From assembly GCF_036588685.1 (NCBI RefSeq), contig NC_086378.1, forward strand, positions 32,093,578 through 32,157,577: a DNA stretch of 64,000 nt, in the 5' to 3' direction. Origin of the DNA: Mytilus trossulus. Lineage: Eukaryota > Mollusca > Bivalvia > Mytilida > Mytilidae. Within the stretch, counting starts at the first letter, position 1. Each line of letters opens with the position of its first letter. This document shows, in pieces, positions 22,801 through 33,659 of this stretch. Position numbers and translations under genes: made by a program. A model generated the notes under the pieces. That model saw only the letters and a program-made list of their open reading frames with translations. It was not told where the DNA came from and did no database searches.

Positions 22801-24248
22801 CAAACTTTGATTCACTCATCAAGCCACAAGTCCACGACTATATAAACATGTAAGTTTTATTTGAATCGTCATTTACAAATGTTTAAAAGTCTGTTGTACT
22901 TATATTCATCATTATTAATTTTTAGAGTAATTGAAAATTTCTGTGAAAAATTGTCACAAGTTATTAATTCAATGCTTATGGAGTTTTGATACTGGAATAA
23001 AATAAAACCCTGAAATTTTTTCATAGTGAAAAGATGTTTTTTAATAACAAACGTTTTATTTTTACAGGCAAAAAACCACATATGATGTTAATCCAGGTAA
23101 AAAAGTTGATACTAGACACGCAACTGGTGTATTGAAAGCATGGCTACGAGAACACAGGAAAAGTCCATATCCTTCCAAACAGGAAAAAATAATGTTTACA
23201 CAAATAACCAAGATGACAATGACACAAGTATGCACATGGTTTGCCAATGCTAGGCGGCGAATGAAGAAAGAAAATTCGGAAGAAGGTGGCTCATCAGACA
23301 ACAACAGTGATTCGGGCGCTTCCGGTGACGAAGACGAGGATGGCACAGATAGTCGAACTGATACGTCATCACAAGACTCAAGAAAATCCATGCCAGCTAT
23401 GCCAGTTATGCCATCTATGCCATCTATGCCTTCTATGCCAGGTACATATTTTAATATAACAAAGTGTCTTTTATATATAAGGATGACTGCACAATCTAGT
23501 GATCTTAACTTGTAGAAAACATAAAATGTATATCACTTTATTTGTATATTTTACAAAACTTACGTTTTCTGCAAAAATACTAGTACACTGGGCTGTCAAA
23601 GTAGCAAGACCAAGTGCGATATTAAATGAAATATCTTATACCTAAAATATGTATCAAAATTCGTAACTAATTAACTAACTAACTAATGAATGGTTAGGCT
23701 TCTGCAAATATCTAGTTCTCACATGAATATATTTTGCCATTCTGAAATGTTTTTTATCTTCTTTTTTAGCAACAACAATGGGAACAATTTCTACAAACAC
23801 AAAAGATTCTCGCTTACCGGGTTTCGATACTTTTATGTCTTCAATGAAGAAACAGTTAATAAATCCACAGCCTCCTGTCTACAACCCGCCATGTCAGCAA
23901 GTAAACCCCATGGCAGTCAGTCATCACTATGGCAACGAACAAGTCATGAACGGAGGGATGAATAATTTCAACCAAGAAAACTATTACGTGCCATATAGTA
24001 GTTATTGTGACACTGACGCTAACCTTTATCAGCATAATTATTACGAACCTCAGTTTAATGCGCAGCATTCAGGATTTACAATGTATGATAACCCGGATGA
24101 CAAAATTTCAGCAGGGTACCAGCAGAGCTACAACAACTTCGAGACTCATACAACAACAGACCCTGCGAGCGGGAAAACAAAAATTTGGTCCATATCAGAG
24201 TTGATAGGTTCAGCCATGAATATAAACAATCAGATAGAAATAGAATGA
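19810..24248 (+). CDS. TALE homeobox gene 1, Iroquois-like transcription factor (five coding exons)
   Basis: Joining 19810-19878, 21304-21513, 22722-22849, 23068-23441 and 23770-24248 gives one open frame of 419 aa with consensus GT/AG sites and phases 0, 0, 2, 1. The protein should be a nuclear DNA-binding regulator. Residues about 149-205 form a TALE homeodomain: [10 protein letters not shown], the Pro-Tyr-Pro loop insertion, and [13 protein letters not shown] in helix 3, where Ala at position 50 is the Iroquois/Mohawk state. An acidic Ser/Asp/Glu stretch follows (206-243), then a Met-Pro-x repeat (243-261), a Tyr/Asn/Gln-rich region, and [10 protein letters not shown] at 396-405, which resembles the KPKIWS motif I recall from Irx proteins. 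Cys25, 30, 43 and 45 make the motif shared with TALE gene 2. Compared with Irx, the protein is short and lacks an obvious Iro box. It may belong to the spiralian-specific TALE expansion; a phylogeny would decide. Confidence 0.9.
21304..21513 (+). CDS. TALE gene 1, exon 2 (cysteine motif)
   Basis: Acceptor ttttcag, donor caggtaaat, 70 codons in phase 0. It encodes [13 protein letters not shown]...CQCY, which aligns without gaps to [13 protein letters not shown]...CRCY in TALE gene 2, and ends in a Pro/Asn-rich linker. Confidence 0.88.
22165..22187. repeat. G23 homopolymer inside intron 2 of TALE gene 1
   Basis: Twenty-three guanines on the sense strand, a strong G-quadruplex candidate in the pre-mRNA. 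The length may be affected by sequencing error. Confidence 0.95.
22722..22849 (+). CDS. TALE gene 1, exon 3
   Basis: 128 nt from a pyrimidine-rich aacag acceptor to a gtaagt donor, leaving phase 2. The end encodes PQVHDYIN, which parallels SQVNDFWN at the same intron in TALE gene 2, so the region just before the homeodomain is also conserved. Confidence 0.88.
23068..23441 (+). CDS. TALE gene 1, exon 4 (homeodomain, acidic tract, Met-Pro repeat)
   Basis: Starts after tttacag, completing the split Met codon, and ends at ccag/gtacat in phase 1. The whole homeodomain is in this exon. Failure to splice would read through to a stop at 23515 and truncate the protein at about 285 residues. Confidence 0.92.
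23770..24248 (+). CDS. TALE gene 1, exon 5 (Tyr/Asn-rich C-terminus, KTKIWS motif)
   Basis: Acceptor cttttttag, phase 1 entry, 158 codons plus TGA. It is rich in Tyr, Asn and Gln between residues 300 and 390, a composition common in activation or interaction regions, and ends with [10 protein letters not shown] and a hydrophilic tail. Confidence 0.9.
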
Positions 24249-24997
24249 AAAGTTTCGCATATGGATTTTTACATGTCTCACAATTTTGGCCTTCTAGTCC
24301 TTCACGGTCAGCCATTGGTGTTCAAATATCGAGTTGTAACATTGCATTTCTTTGATGTTCCGAAAGATGGTGCAACGAGTCATATGCTTATTTGCATAAT
24401 GCATTATGTTAATGTTAGTGCAGAAAAATGCCGAGACTATCGAGTCGTTTAGGCTTGACAATTCCTGTTCAAATATGAATGGTAATTCATAACATTAATG
24501 TATAAAATTTCGATTTTGATTAGTATTAATATGGTCTCTTTCATTTAGGTTTCATGTACAACTTCCATTGACCACGTGGTGATCATTTGAATATTCATAA
24601 TCATGACATAATTTAAGGTTTCCAATATTTTCTTTTTGAAATTATGGACGTATTTTATTTTTTAGATGAAACAGTTGAAATTGTTATAGATAGAAGATGT
24701 CTTTGTGTTTGAAATGTTACGTTTATATATTTTTTTTTAATTTATCTGTAAAACATTCCACATTTTCGTATTTCCTAAAAAGAAATTCATTGTTATCAGT
24801 ATTACGTTTTAATTTAAAAAGATATTTTTAAAATATTTTTAAGACATTGCAGATATTTAAATAAGTCTGTTGATATTATATGGTGCTTTTGAGATTGGTA
24901 GGTGCTAACTATGAAATTAATTTGTTGTTGGTTAAATAACATTGGTAATTATTATTTTCATGTTTTTTATTTGTAAATTGTATGAATGGATTGTAGG

Positions 24998-25096
24998 GGC
25001 ATTATCTCATTCTCCCGTGCAGAGTTATCGGTCCCTGATCTCTCTCAAGAGCGAGTACAATGACCGATAACTATGAATGAGAGATTGGCATTATCT
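24998..25096. mobile_element. 79-bp hairpin insertion with a 10-bp direct repeat, in the 3' UTR of TALE gene 1
   Basis: Identical ggcattatct at 24998-25007 and 25087-25096 flank a segment whose ends pair (agttatcggtc / gaccgataact). It is the same architecture as the insertions at 10814 and 35324. Confidence 0.75.
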
Positions 25097-25246
25097 TGGA
25101 ATGGTTCCTTGGTGTCGCAGCATTTGTCATTGACTGATTGAGTAATGAGAGTTTATATTGTTTTATTCTGTAATTTGTAATTGATTATGACAACATTGTT
25201 TTAGTGCACATGTATGTAAAGAAAGATGAAATGAATTTTATTTATT

Positions 25247-25252
25247 AATAAA
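25247..25252 (+). promoter_or_regulatory. candidate polyadenylation signal of TALE gene 1
   Basis: AATAAA about 1 kb after the stop codon, followed by a T-rich stretch. Confidence 0.45.
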
Positions 25253-25270
25253 CTTATGAGAACTTTTATT

Positions 25271-26035
25271 TTTAGTTTAGTGTGGCAATACAATCTAACA
25301 TTATTCAAGGATCTGGACGGGGTTTAAAAAAATAGAGAATGATAGAAGAAAAAATAGGGTGCTTCAATATCATGAATTGAGAAAAATGTACAAAAACAAA
25401 ACCAAATAAAAAATAGAAAACGTAATAGTGAGAAAAAAACAGAGAAAAATGCCCTAAACATGAAAGATTAAAGAATAATGAACCCCAATCCTCATGTTTT
25501 TTATGCTCAAAATAAGCATTTGTTACGTACACGATTGTATTGATATTAGAAGAGATATGGATTATATATGTCAGCACTAAGAAAAAAACACAAATAAAAA
25601 CAGTTGATAAATCAGAGGATATTTATGGGCTAATTTTCTTTAATACCCAAAACGCGAAGCAAACACTTGGAATACTGGCCTTTCTTCTCTTTTACTTGAA
25701 CATCTCGTGTTCTTCCAGTGATTAATTCACCCTATGAAAATGTAACGGGGTTTTATGATCTCAAATGTTAATATTTTGGCTTTTTAAAATGAAACCTTTT
25801 GCTTAGCATCATGGAAGAGGATTTTCCCAGTAAAACCGGACATGCAGACGATAAGCCACGTTAACCTCTAAATGATTGGATACAGCATTTGCTTAAGAAC
25901 TGTTGTTGAAATTCCAATTTTTTTCTCTCTCAGTTTTTCCACATACTTTCACTTTTCCATAGATTGATCTTTTATTTACTGTTTTTTTTATTTCGGTTTG
26001 CAGCTGCTGGTGTCTCATTTAATGTACACATAGTC
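25271..26035. other. AT-rich intergenic DNA
   Basis: A-rich stretch at 25320-25450, otherwise nothing recognised. Confidence 0.4.
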
Positions 26036-26039
26036 ATAG

Positions 26040-26320
26040 TCTGATAATAGATATAGGAAGATGTGGTATGAGTGCCACTGAGACAACTCTCCATCCAAGT
26101 AACGATTTATAAAAGTAAACCATTATAGGTCAAGGGTCGGGCTTCAACACGGAGCTTTTGCTCACACCGAACAGCAAGCTATAAAGGACCCAAAAAATGT
26201 CTAGTGTAAAACCAATCTAACGGGAAAACCAAAAGTCTAATCTATATAAAAACGAAAAACGAGAAACACTTATGAACCACATAACCAGACTGCACATCAG
26301 ATTCTTAACTTAGTTTATTT
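26040..26320 (-). repeat. dispersed repeat family A, longer copy
   Basis: It starts 'aggaagatgtggtatgag' and 'gacaactctccatccaagta', then 'cttcaacacggagc', 'accgaacagcaagctat' and 'taaaaccaatctaacggg'. It is a direct-orientation partner of the copy at 26765. Together with the plus-strand copies elsewhere it defines a transposed family. Confidence 0.7.
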
Positions 26321-26679
26321 AGAAAGACCATTTTTCATGATCTATTGATCATACTTGTTACGGTTTGTACGGAACACATGCATTATATTTGCAGTTTATT
26401 GCCAAGACGGTTGGAAATATTACAGTTGCAGATCAAGTTAAGAAATAGTTTTCTGGTACCGGAGTTTCCTTTATTTCCTAAATGGTGAGTTCCAGTTGGT
26501 TTTTTAGAAGGTTTCAATTCGATAACCACTATCCACAGTACGACAACGCTCAATTTGTATTGCGTTGGTGTAGTTAGTGAAGGGTTTTGCAAACTTTATC
26601 CATATAATTAATGTAAAATGACAAAATATGAAAGATTTCAAATGGAAAATACCAACAGCCTGATATGTTTTAACAATAA

Positions 26680-27190
26680 CGTAAAAACAAAAATGAAAAC
26701 ATTAACCAACGACGACCACTGAATTACATGCTCCTTTATTGTGACACTACGAACGTGATGTGTAGTTAATAGATATAGGTTGATGTGGTATGAGTGCCAA
26801 TGAGAAAATTCTCCATCCAAGTCACAATTTATAAAAGTATAAAGGTACAGTATTCAACACTGAGCCTAGGCTCATACCGAACAGCAAGCTAAAAAGGGAC
26901 CAAAACATTACTAGTGTAAAACCATTCAAAGAGGAAAACCAAAAGTCTAATCTATAAAAGAAACGATTAATGAGAGCCACTTATGCACCACATAAACAAT
27001 CGAAAACTACTGAACATTTGATTCCTGACTTAAGACAGATGCCCACAATTGAAGCGGGATTAAACGTTTTAATGGTACCGAACCTTCTCCCTTATCTGAA
27101 ATGGTAGTGTAACATTACAACATAGAAAGACACACTATAACATATCAATTGGGATGGCTTTACTCAATCAAAAAACATAGTAACACAAAT
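26680..27190 (-). repeat. dispersed repeat family A, longest copy
   Basis: It repeats the blocks of 26040-26320 in the same order ('tggtatgagtgccaatgag', 'accgaacagcaagcta', 'gtgtaaaaccattcaaa') and continues to 'gcgggattaaacgttttaat' and 'aacatatcaattgggatg'. The A-rich block before it (26690-26760) matches one at about 1850-1910. Confidence 0.7.
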
Positions 27191-28982
27191 TAACACACAA
27201 TAAACGAATAAATTTGATATATGATATAATGTTAATACAAAGATAATAACAACAAGGGATGAACAAGTAAAGTAAACGTATTATATACAGCTGTGAAATG
27301 CTAAACAATTTCAGAAAATATCAATTTTGTAAAATTAGTCATATTATACACAGGTAAATGAAAATAAGTTAGTTGTTATGTATACTTCTTCTTCTGTCTT
27401 TAGGAATACACATGTTTGTAAGTGCTCGGTCCTTCTCTGAACAGAGACTGTGGTGTAACCAGAATTGATCAAGTTGCTTGCAAGCTTATTTCAAAGCGCG
27501 TACACTGCAACGAACTGCGCAAAAGGTTTATCTCTTTATTTTACTACTGGTCATTTTATGAAGAACACCCCTTCGACTATCCCATTCCTGTCTAGTTGGT
27601 GTAGTCTAGCCGCTTTAACAAGAATTTGAAGATACACAATTATTGAGAAAATTTGACAATGTAAAATGAAAAATGCATACTCTCACTACACCAATATTGA
27701 TGATTTTTTTATTATTTTATATATTTAACGAGAAGTTAAAATATATCGCCACTTTCTCAAATATTATATCTAAGTACCGAGGAAGTCATTCTTGTATTGT
27801 TTTCGTTGCCATTTGTTTCACATTTATTCAAAGTCAACACTTATAAACGTTTGTTTATCCTTCTTTCCTTGTGTGTTTGACCTTGCCACCAACAATTGTT
27901 AATATCAAAGATAGGCCACATCAAACGAATTACATTTTTTTAAAAGGCGAAGAAGAAGATAGTGTATATATATATATGTTGCACTTTCGCGATTTTAATT
28001 TTCTCCCTATAATTAATTATGTAATGAGCAAACACAAATTTGTTTAGGACGGAATTCATATATTGAAAAGTACACTTTTTTTTCACCTCTACGAAGTAAC
28101 GTAATTTTTCTCTTTAAGTAGTTATTTTCCATGTTTTGCGATTTCGAACTCAAAAAACTAAAAAATAACTTTCTTTGACCTTAAAATAATAAATCCGGAA
28201 CACTGAATTTTCGTCAACGAACGATCGTCAGTGACGGAAGTACTTCCGTTTAAAGGAAACTTAAGATCGCAAACGTCTAATATTACTTTATCAAGAAAAT
28301 CATCTTAACATTAAAGTGAGAGGATTGGCATGAGGGACGTACTACGGAAAATCATAAAAATTGTTCAAAATCATTTGATCATTACATCGTTTAATTTTTT
28401 AGAGCAAACTAGTCTTTTGATTGCATTTGCATCTATTCTCGTAACTTTGAGCAGCCTGTTTTATATTCTAAACCTTACTTGCATACATGTGCCGTACAGT
28501 TGTTCAAATCACGCCTTTTCCCGGTGCTTTGCTATTGCGCAAACTAGCATATCATATCCGCTAAAAACATCTTCAAAGACTAAGTGCGCAAAACAATCTT
28601 TTAAGTGCGCCCGTGAAACTTATAAATCTTATATGCGCAAATTATACAGTATAAACAAAGAGGTGCCTTCTTGGTATACACAATAGATCTATAGTGAAAT
28701 AGGACTGAATGATAAAGTTAGAACATAGTTTTGATAGCGAAATACAACACATCCTTAAGGTGGTACCCAACACGTTGACTAATACCAATTTGGCTCGTTT
28801 AGCTGATTTTACAGAGTTGTCTCCCTGTGGTGTTTAGCACCACCTTAATATTTTAATCACATTCACATCAATAAACCAATGGAAAAAAAATATAAGGCAG
28901 TATTTTTTTTTTACAATGCTGACATTCTACTTTTTTAATGTTCTTAAGAGTGGTTGACTGTATCATTCAATGTTTTATATAG
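27191..28982. other. intergenic DNA without a supported gene
   Basis: A 118-aa plus frame at 28330-28686 has one hydrophobic stretch and several cysteines but no domain, splice context or homologue I recognise. Nothing else was seen. Confidence 0.35.
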
Positions 28983-29172
28983 GTGCCTCGCTGGACGAGT
29001 GGTCTAAGTAGTTTTTACTGTAAACACTAGCAAAGCAACACTGAGGTTGTGAGTTTGAACCACGCTCGTGCAGGTGCGCTCGACTCAAATCTAAATTGAC
29101 TAGGATTGCCAATTTTCCTAACGAAGATCGGTGGTTTCCTCTGGGCACTCCGGCTTCCTCCACCAATAATAA
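28983..29172 (+). mobile_element. V-type SINE, head and V-domain (RUDI-like)
   Basis: A tRNA-derived head carries a box A-like tggacgagtggtc (28992) and a box B-like ggttgtgagtttgaacc (29045). It is followed by the V-SINE core 'ggtttcctctgggcactccg' with 'gcttcctccacc' (29130-29164). This arrangement is that of molluscan V-superfamily SINEs. The A and B boxes are imperfect, so current Pol III activity is doubtful. The tail is found at 30001, beyond an insertion. Confidence 0.8.
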
Positions 29173-30000
29173 AGGGCTGCGCTTTAGCGCATGATACGCC
29201 CGTTGCTCTTTTAACTTGTCTTTTATGCTTTTAATGAATTTATATGATCAACTAGAAATAGTCTGAACCCTGTCAAATACCCCCCCCCCCCAAAAAAAAA
29301 AAAAAACCAAACAAATCAATAAAAATGCACAAAAAAATTGGCACTTTTAAGGTCAATAGATATAAACAATTTATCAAAGTTGCATAACATTTTGTGAAAG
29401 TGTTAGTTATTGTCCCAAAATTGGAAAATCCCCCCTTTTTAATCATAAAAATTCATAACACGGAAATGTAAATTCTGAAATTTATAAAAATTGAAAGGGA
29501 GCTTACATCAATAGATATAAACAATTTACCAAAGTTTCATGGACAATTGTGAAAGCCTTTTTGAGTTATTGTCCGAAGTGTTAAAAATCCCCCTTTTTTT
29601 ATGAATAAACCCCCATAAATCCAAAACTTAAAATGTGAAATTTATAAAAATTGAAAGGGAGCTTACATCAATAGATATAAACAATTCACCAAAGTTTCAT
29701 GGCCATTGGTGAAAGCCTTTTTGAGTTATTGTCCGAAGTGTTGAAAATCCCCCCTTTTTTTTTTATGAATAAAGCCCCATAAACCCAAAACTTAAAATCT
29801 GAAATTAAAAAAAAACGAAATGGAGCTTACGTCAATAGAAATAAACAATTCACTTAAGTTTCATGGAAATAGGTAAAAGTGTGTTTGAGTTATTGTTCGA
29901 AGAGTGGACGACAGACAGACCGTGACGGACGGACGGACGGACAGACGGACAACGGTTTACCATAATACGTCCCGTCTAACAGACGACGGGCGTATAAAAA
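29173..30000. mobile_element. 828-bp noncoding element inserted into the SINE
   Basis: It begins near 'gggctgcgctttagcgc' with 'tacgcccgt' and ends with 'acgggcgta', giving short inverted termini. The interior is four imperfect units of about 160-164 bp (each with 'gcttacatcaatagatata' and 'gttattgtccgaag'; starts near 29345, 29498, 29658, 29822), then a gacggacggac microsatellite. A related reversed fragment lies at 34690-34990. Confidence 0.65.
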
Positions 30001-30090
30001 CGGGCCGCCACGACATAGCCTAAAAGCGGTACTTAAAAACTTTTAAAGTGGCGTTAAAACACCAAAAATCAACAACAACAAAAATAAAAA
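30001..30090 (+). mobile_element. V-type SINE tail
   Basis: 'ggccgccacgacatagcct' followed by 'ttaaagtggcgttaaaac' and a caa-rich end is the expected continuation of the SINE interrupted at 29173. Confidence 0.75.
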
Positions 30091-30940
30091 ATAAAAATCA
30101 ATGTTTTATAATGGTTTTGCTGTCCACATCTTTTATGATTATAACTTTCAGTTTCAGTTATGGTACATCTATAATTTGTCTGTGTTTTTTGAAACATATA
30201 AGATACACTTGCAATTAGGTCTTAAAATATACAGATTTATTTCTTTTTCTAAGTCTCCGAATAAATCATGTCCGTTTTATCACCTCTTCATTTGAACACT
30301 ACAATTTTACACCTCAGTTTTGTATGAGATATGAGTATGAATACTCTACTTGAACATTTCTTAAACGAGCCCCGTAAACGGTATAATGGATACAACTTAA
30401 ATTTCAAAGTTTGTTCTATTTTTCTTGTAAATTGGCGCAATAGCAGTATATATATAAGAAATTATTAAAAGATACTAACGGTTTCAATTCATCACTTTTA
30501 CTAGTACTTTCACTGCTTTCACAGATGTATATATATTTTAGCGCAAATGAAATACATCATATTAAAAAAAAATGCCTTCATACAATCATCGACAGACCGT
30601 GCCGCCCTTATTTCCGACTGTCGACATTGCAGAGCGTCAACATTAACAGTAAACACAATCCATTGTATTACAACGGAAATCGGAACTGCACACATAAATC
30701 TGATATACACAATAACAAAAACAATTGTTTTGAATGACAATCGGTAGCACATATCGTCACTATTTTGTCATTTCAATGACCTATCAATCAAATTGCATCA
30801 TCAGTGATACTTACCTATAATAAAATATAATATAATACACATACACAATAGGCCTTTATTTTGCATGTTCAATATGTATTAAACTAATAATAGCATACAT
30901 TAAATGTTGTTTTTCATTTTGCTCAATCTATAGGATACTA
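30091..30940. other. AT-rich intergenic DNA
   Basis: Overlapping short frames on both strands near 30520-30750 have no recognisable features. Nothing else. Confidence 0.4.
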
Positions 30941-30943
30941 GAA

Positions 30944-31107
30944 GTCCGAGATTACTCTGACGTCCAACGGCTGTTTTGCCAGACAAGCTGGGGCCGTGGG
31001 ACGACCCCGTTTTGTCTTGCAAAACAGCCGTTGGACGTCGGAGTAATATCGGGACGGCCCCGTCTTGTCTTGCAAAACAGCCGTTGGACGTCGGAGTAAT
31101 CTCGGAC
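30944..31107. mobile_element. foldback element with one inverted and two direct arms
   Basis: The left arm (gtccgagattactctgacgt then ccaacggctg) is the reverse complement of two consecutive right-hand arms ending at about 31055 and 31107, each with 'gcaaaacagccgttggacgt'. The last right arm appears to be duplicated. Confidence 0.75.
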
Positions 31108-31658
31108 TATATATAGGACAGATGAGATGAGCAATATAAATAGATCAGAATTAACTTTTTGTGTGTTGATAGGAATTTTCTGTAAGTCTATTCATTGAAT
31201 GCAAATACTAGATGTATAAGCACTAACCGGCTATAAGAATGATTTTTTAATGTGTAAATAAAATGGTTTTACTAAAAATATAATGTTTAGAGTTAACTAA
31301 AGAAATATAAGATCTTTTATTTTCGCATATTGTTTCTATGTGCTAGATATTGTCTTTCTGTACTAGTCATATATATATACGTTGTATAACATGAAATACC
31401 GTAAAGGAGTCCCGAATTCGTTTTCTTTTTTTAGACTAGTTGTAACTAAGTGCGCACATTTTAGGATAACTTGTTTTTTAACGGTTGCACAATAATTTCA
31501 TTACATTTTCGCGTGTAACAAACATATTTTCTACCGAAGTTGCAAGGGCTGTATACGCCAGTCAAGGTCGTTAAAAACTTCTATTTGTTGTACAATATAT
31601 TCACTGTGTAGAACGCCACATGCGGGACATGCGGGGTGTCGGCTAAGTTTGACACGGG

Positions 31659-31740
31659 CACAGGCACTTGTCTCGGGAAAAAAAATCCTATATACCTTAT
31701 TATAACATATAGGATTTTTTTTCTGAGACAAGTGCCTGTG
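31659..31740. mobile_element. 82-bp hairpin
   Basis: Arms 'cacaggcacttgtctc' with a 'ttttttttcc/ggaaaaaaaa' stem, and the complement. The loop is about 13 bp. Confidence 0.75.
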
Positions 31741-31894
31741 AACACAGGGTGGCAATTTCGAAGCGAAGAAAAAATTTCAAAGTAAGTTCAAGTTTCCGAA
31801 TGTCTTTTTTTATAATTCGTAGTACCATATAATGTATTGCACGGAAGGAACTGAAACATAATATACTTCTTGCAAACAGAAGCAATCGTTTTCA

Positions 31895-32515
31895 GTGCTC
31901 TGCTTCCTCAAACACCTCTCCCTAGTATTTTGTGTTGCAGATTTTGAGGCTTCATATGCAAATTTCTGGACGACTTTAGACGACTCTTCTCGTATCATCT
32001 ATATGTTCGGAGGACGTATTTTTCAACAGACTGTCGGCATTCCAATGGGAACTAACTGTGTCCCTCTACTTGCCGACTTATTTCTTTATTATTATGAGGC
32101 TGACTTCCTGCAGGAACTTCTTAGGAAGAAAGATAAGAATTTAGCAATATCATTTAACTCTACTTTCCGCTATATAGATGATGTTATTTCACTAAATAAT
32201 TCAACATTTGGTGACTATGTGGAACGCATCTATCCAATTGAACTAGAGATAAAGGATACTACAGATACAGTTAAGTCGGCTTCATATCTTGACTTACATC
32301 TAGAAATTGACAATGAGGGTCGGTTGAAAACAAAACTTTACGACAAAAGGGATGATTTCAGCTTTCCAATTGTGAACTTTTCATTTCTAAGTAGCAACAT
32401 TCCAGCAGCACCTGCATACGGGGTATATATTTCCCAACTGATACGATATTCCCGTGCTTGCATTTCCTACCATGATTTTCTTGATAGAGGGTTGCTGCTC
32501 ACAAGGAAGCTATAA
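31895..32515 (+). pseudogene. Penelope-like reverse transcriptase fragment
   Basis: The frame of 206 codons carries the reverse-transcriptase core: FGGRIFQQTVGIPMGTN, then ADLFLYYYEADF, the catalytic YIDD in FRYIDDVISLNNS, followed by SASYLDLHLE and YGVYISQLIRYSRAC. The GIPMG + YIDD combination is that of Penelope-like elements as I know them from molluscs. The N-terminal half of the RT is missing, and the sequence before residue 30 does not match. A stop at 32513 interrupts the expected continuation, which goes on in other frames (phe-tyr-gly-arg near 32560). No GIY-YIG nuclease is present. It is a dead 5'-truncated copy. Confidence 0.75.
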
Positions 32516-32950
32516 GACCAAGAGTTTCAAATGGTGAAGTTGAAATCATCCCTTCGTAAATTTTACGGACGCCATCACGAGTTGGTTGACCGTTAAGTAA
32601 TAACCGTTTCACAAACGATATCGGATATGCCCCTTACGTCGTAACTACAATCCCCTTCGCTTTCATGAATGTGACCTACCGAATTAGACTATTTTCCGGA
32701 TTTGTTATCACATAAGCAACACGACGGGTGCCACATATGGAGCAGGATCTGCTTACCTTTCCGGAGCACCTGATATGACCCCTAGTTTTTGGTGGGGTTC
32801 GTGTTGTTTATTCTTTAGTTTTCTATGTTGTGTCATGTGTACTATTGTTTGTGTGTTTGTCTTTTTTCATTTTTAGCCATGGCGTTGTGAGTTTATTTTA
32901 GATTTATGAGTTTGACTGTCCCTTTGGTATCTTTCGTCCCTCTTTTATAT
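32516..32950 (+). mobile_element. frameshifted C-terminus and 3' UTR of the Penelope-like copy
   Basis: The DNA continues with remnants of the RT tail. It then runs into a recognisable 3' region: 'gtgccacatatggagcagg', 'ctagtttttggtggggtt', 'ttagccatggcgttgtgag', ending 'tatctttcgtccctctttta'. Confidence 0.6.
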
Positions 32951-33600
32951 AGAATGGAATTCCTATTATGGAATTTAACAAAATTACAATTAATTGATTA
33001 AAACCTAGTTTTTCATCAAAATATTAAGTGTCGCTCGAGGTGTTTGATTTTGCGCATCAAGGGGTAGAGGCTTATATAAAAAATGGAATAGATGTGAATA
33101 TAAATCGGTCTTTATAAATCTGATACTTTTTAGTTCAAACACATCTACTATATATATTATGATAACACATTACAAACTGATTTCATAAAAAAGTACAAGC
33201 ATTAGCCTTTCAAAAAGGGCTAGTAGACTCTTAGCTGATGAAAATAGAAAGTGCTCTCGCTTTGTAAATTAATTCATTTACTAGAATAGCCACGTGCATC
33301 AATCAACAAATTTTACCACACACGTGAGGTCACACGTTATGAAGCAGTATATATCGTTTAACGTTGTTGTTTACTCCAGAAGAGATTCGACTATTTATAG
33401 ATAAAAGTTACATGTGTAAAATCTAATTTCTAAAATAGAGAGGACAAATCCGATACTCTTCGGGCTTGAAGGACATTTACAAGGTTTGGATTGTCCTAAC
33501 CAATCAATGAACTTTGATTATTCACGTCTCTTAATATCTTCCAATCAGGTAGCAAGAAAAATTCACGCACTAACTGTCCATCGTTCAATTCTTACTAGGA
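32951..33600. other. intergenic DNA, nothing recognised
   Basis: No gene, repeat or hairpin could be supported. Confidence 0.4.
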
Positions 33601-33659
33601 GTCGATAAAAAATGACTTGAAAATGACTCAAAACATTTTGTTACAAAGCTGGACCATTT

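Larger units (their letters stand above)
24249..25270 (+). other. probable 3' UTR of TALE gene 1
   Basis: AT-rich, no further coding exon. It ends just after AATAAA at 25247-25252. Earlier AT-rich signals are possible, so the end is provisional. A small hairpin insertion lies inside it. Confidence 0.5.

Noticed and set aside
23062..23391. 109-codon minus-strand ORF
   Set aside because: Antisense shadow of the homeodomain exon of TALE gene 1.
28330..28686. 118-codon plus-strand ORF with a hydrophobic stretch
   Set aside because: No recognised domain, no signal peptide at the start, no splice context; length is within chance for this amount of DNA.
28983..29075. tRNA gene with A and B boxes
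   Set aside because: Acceptor stem does not close and the sequence continues into a V-SINE core; it is a SINE head.
30519..30752. Overlapping ORFs in three frames near 30.6 kb
   Set aside because: Mutually overlapping on both strands with no recognisable motif.
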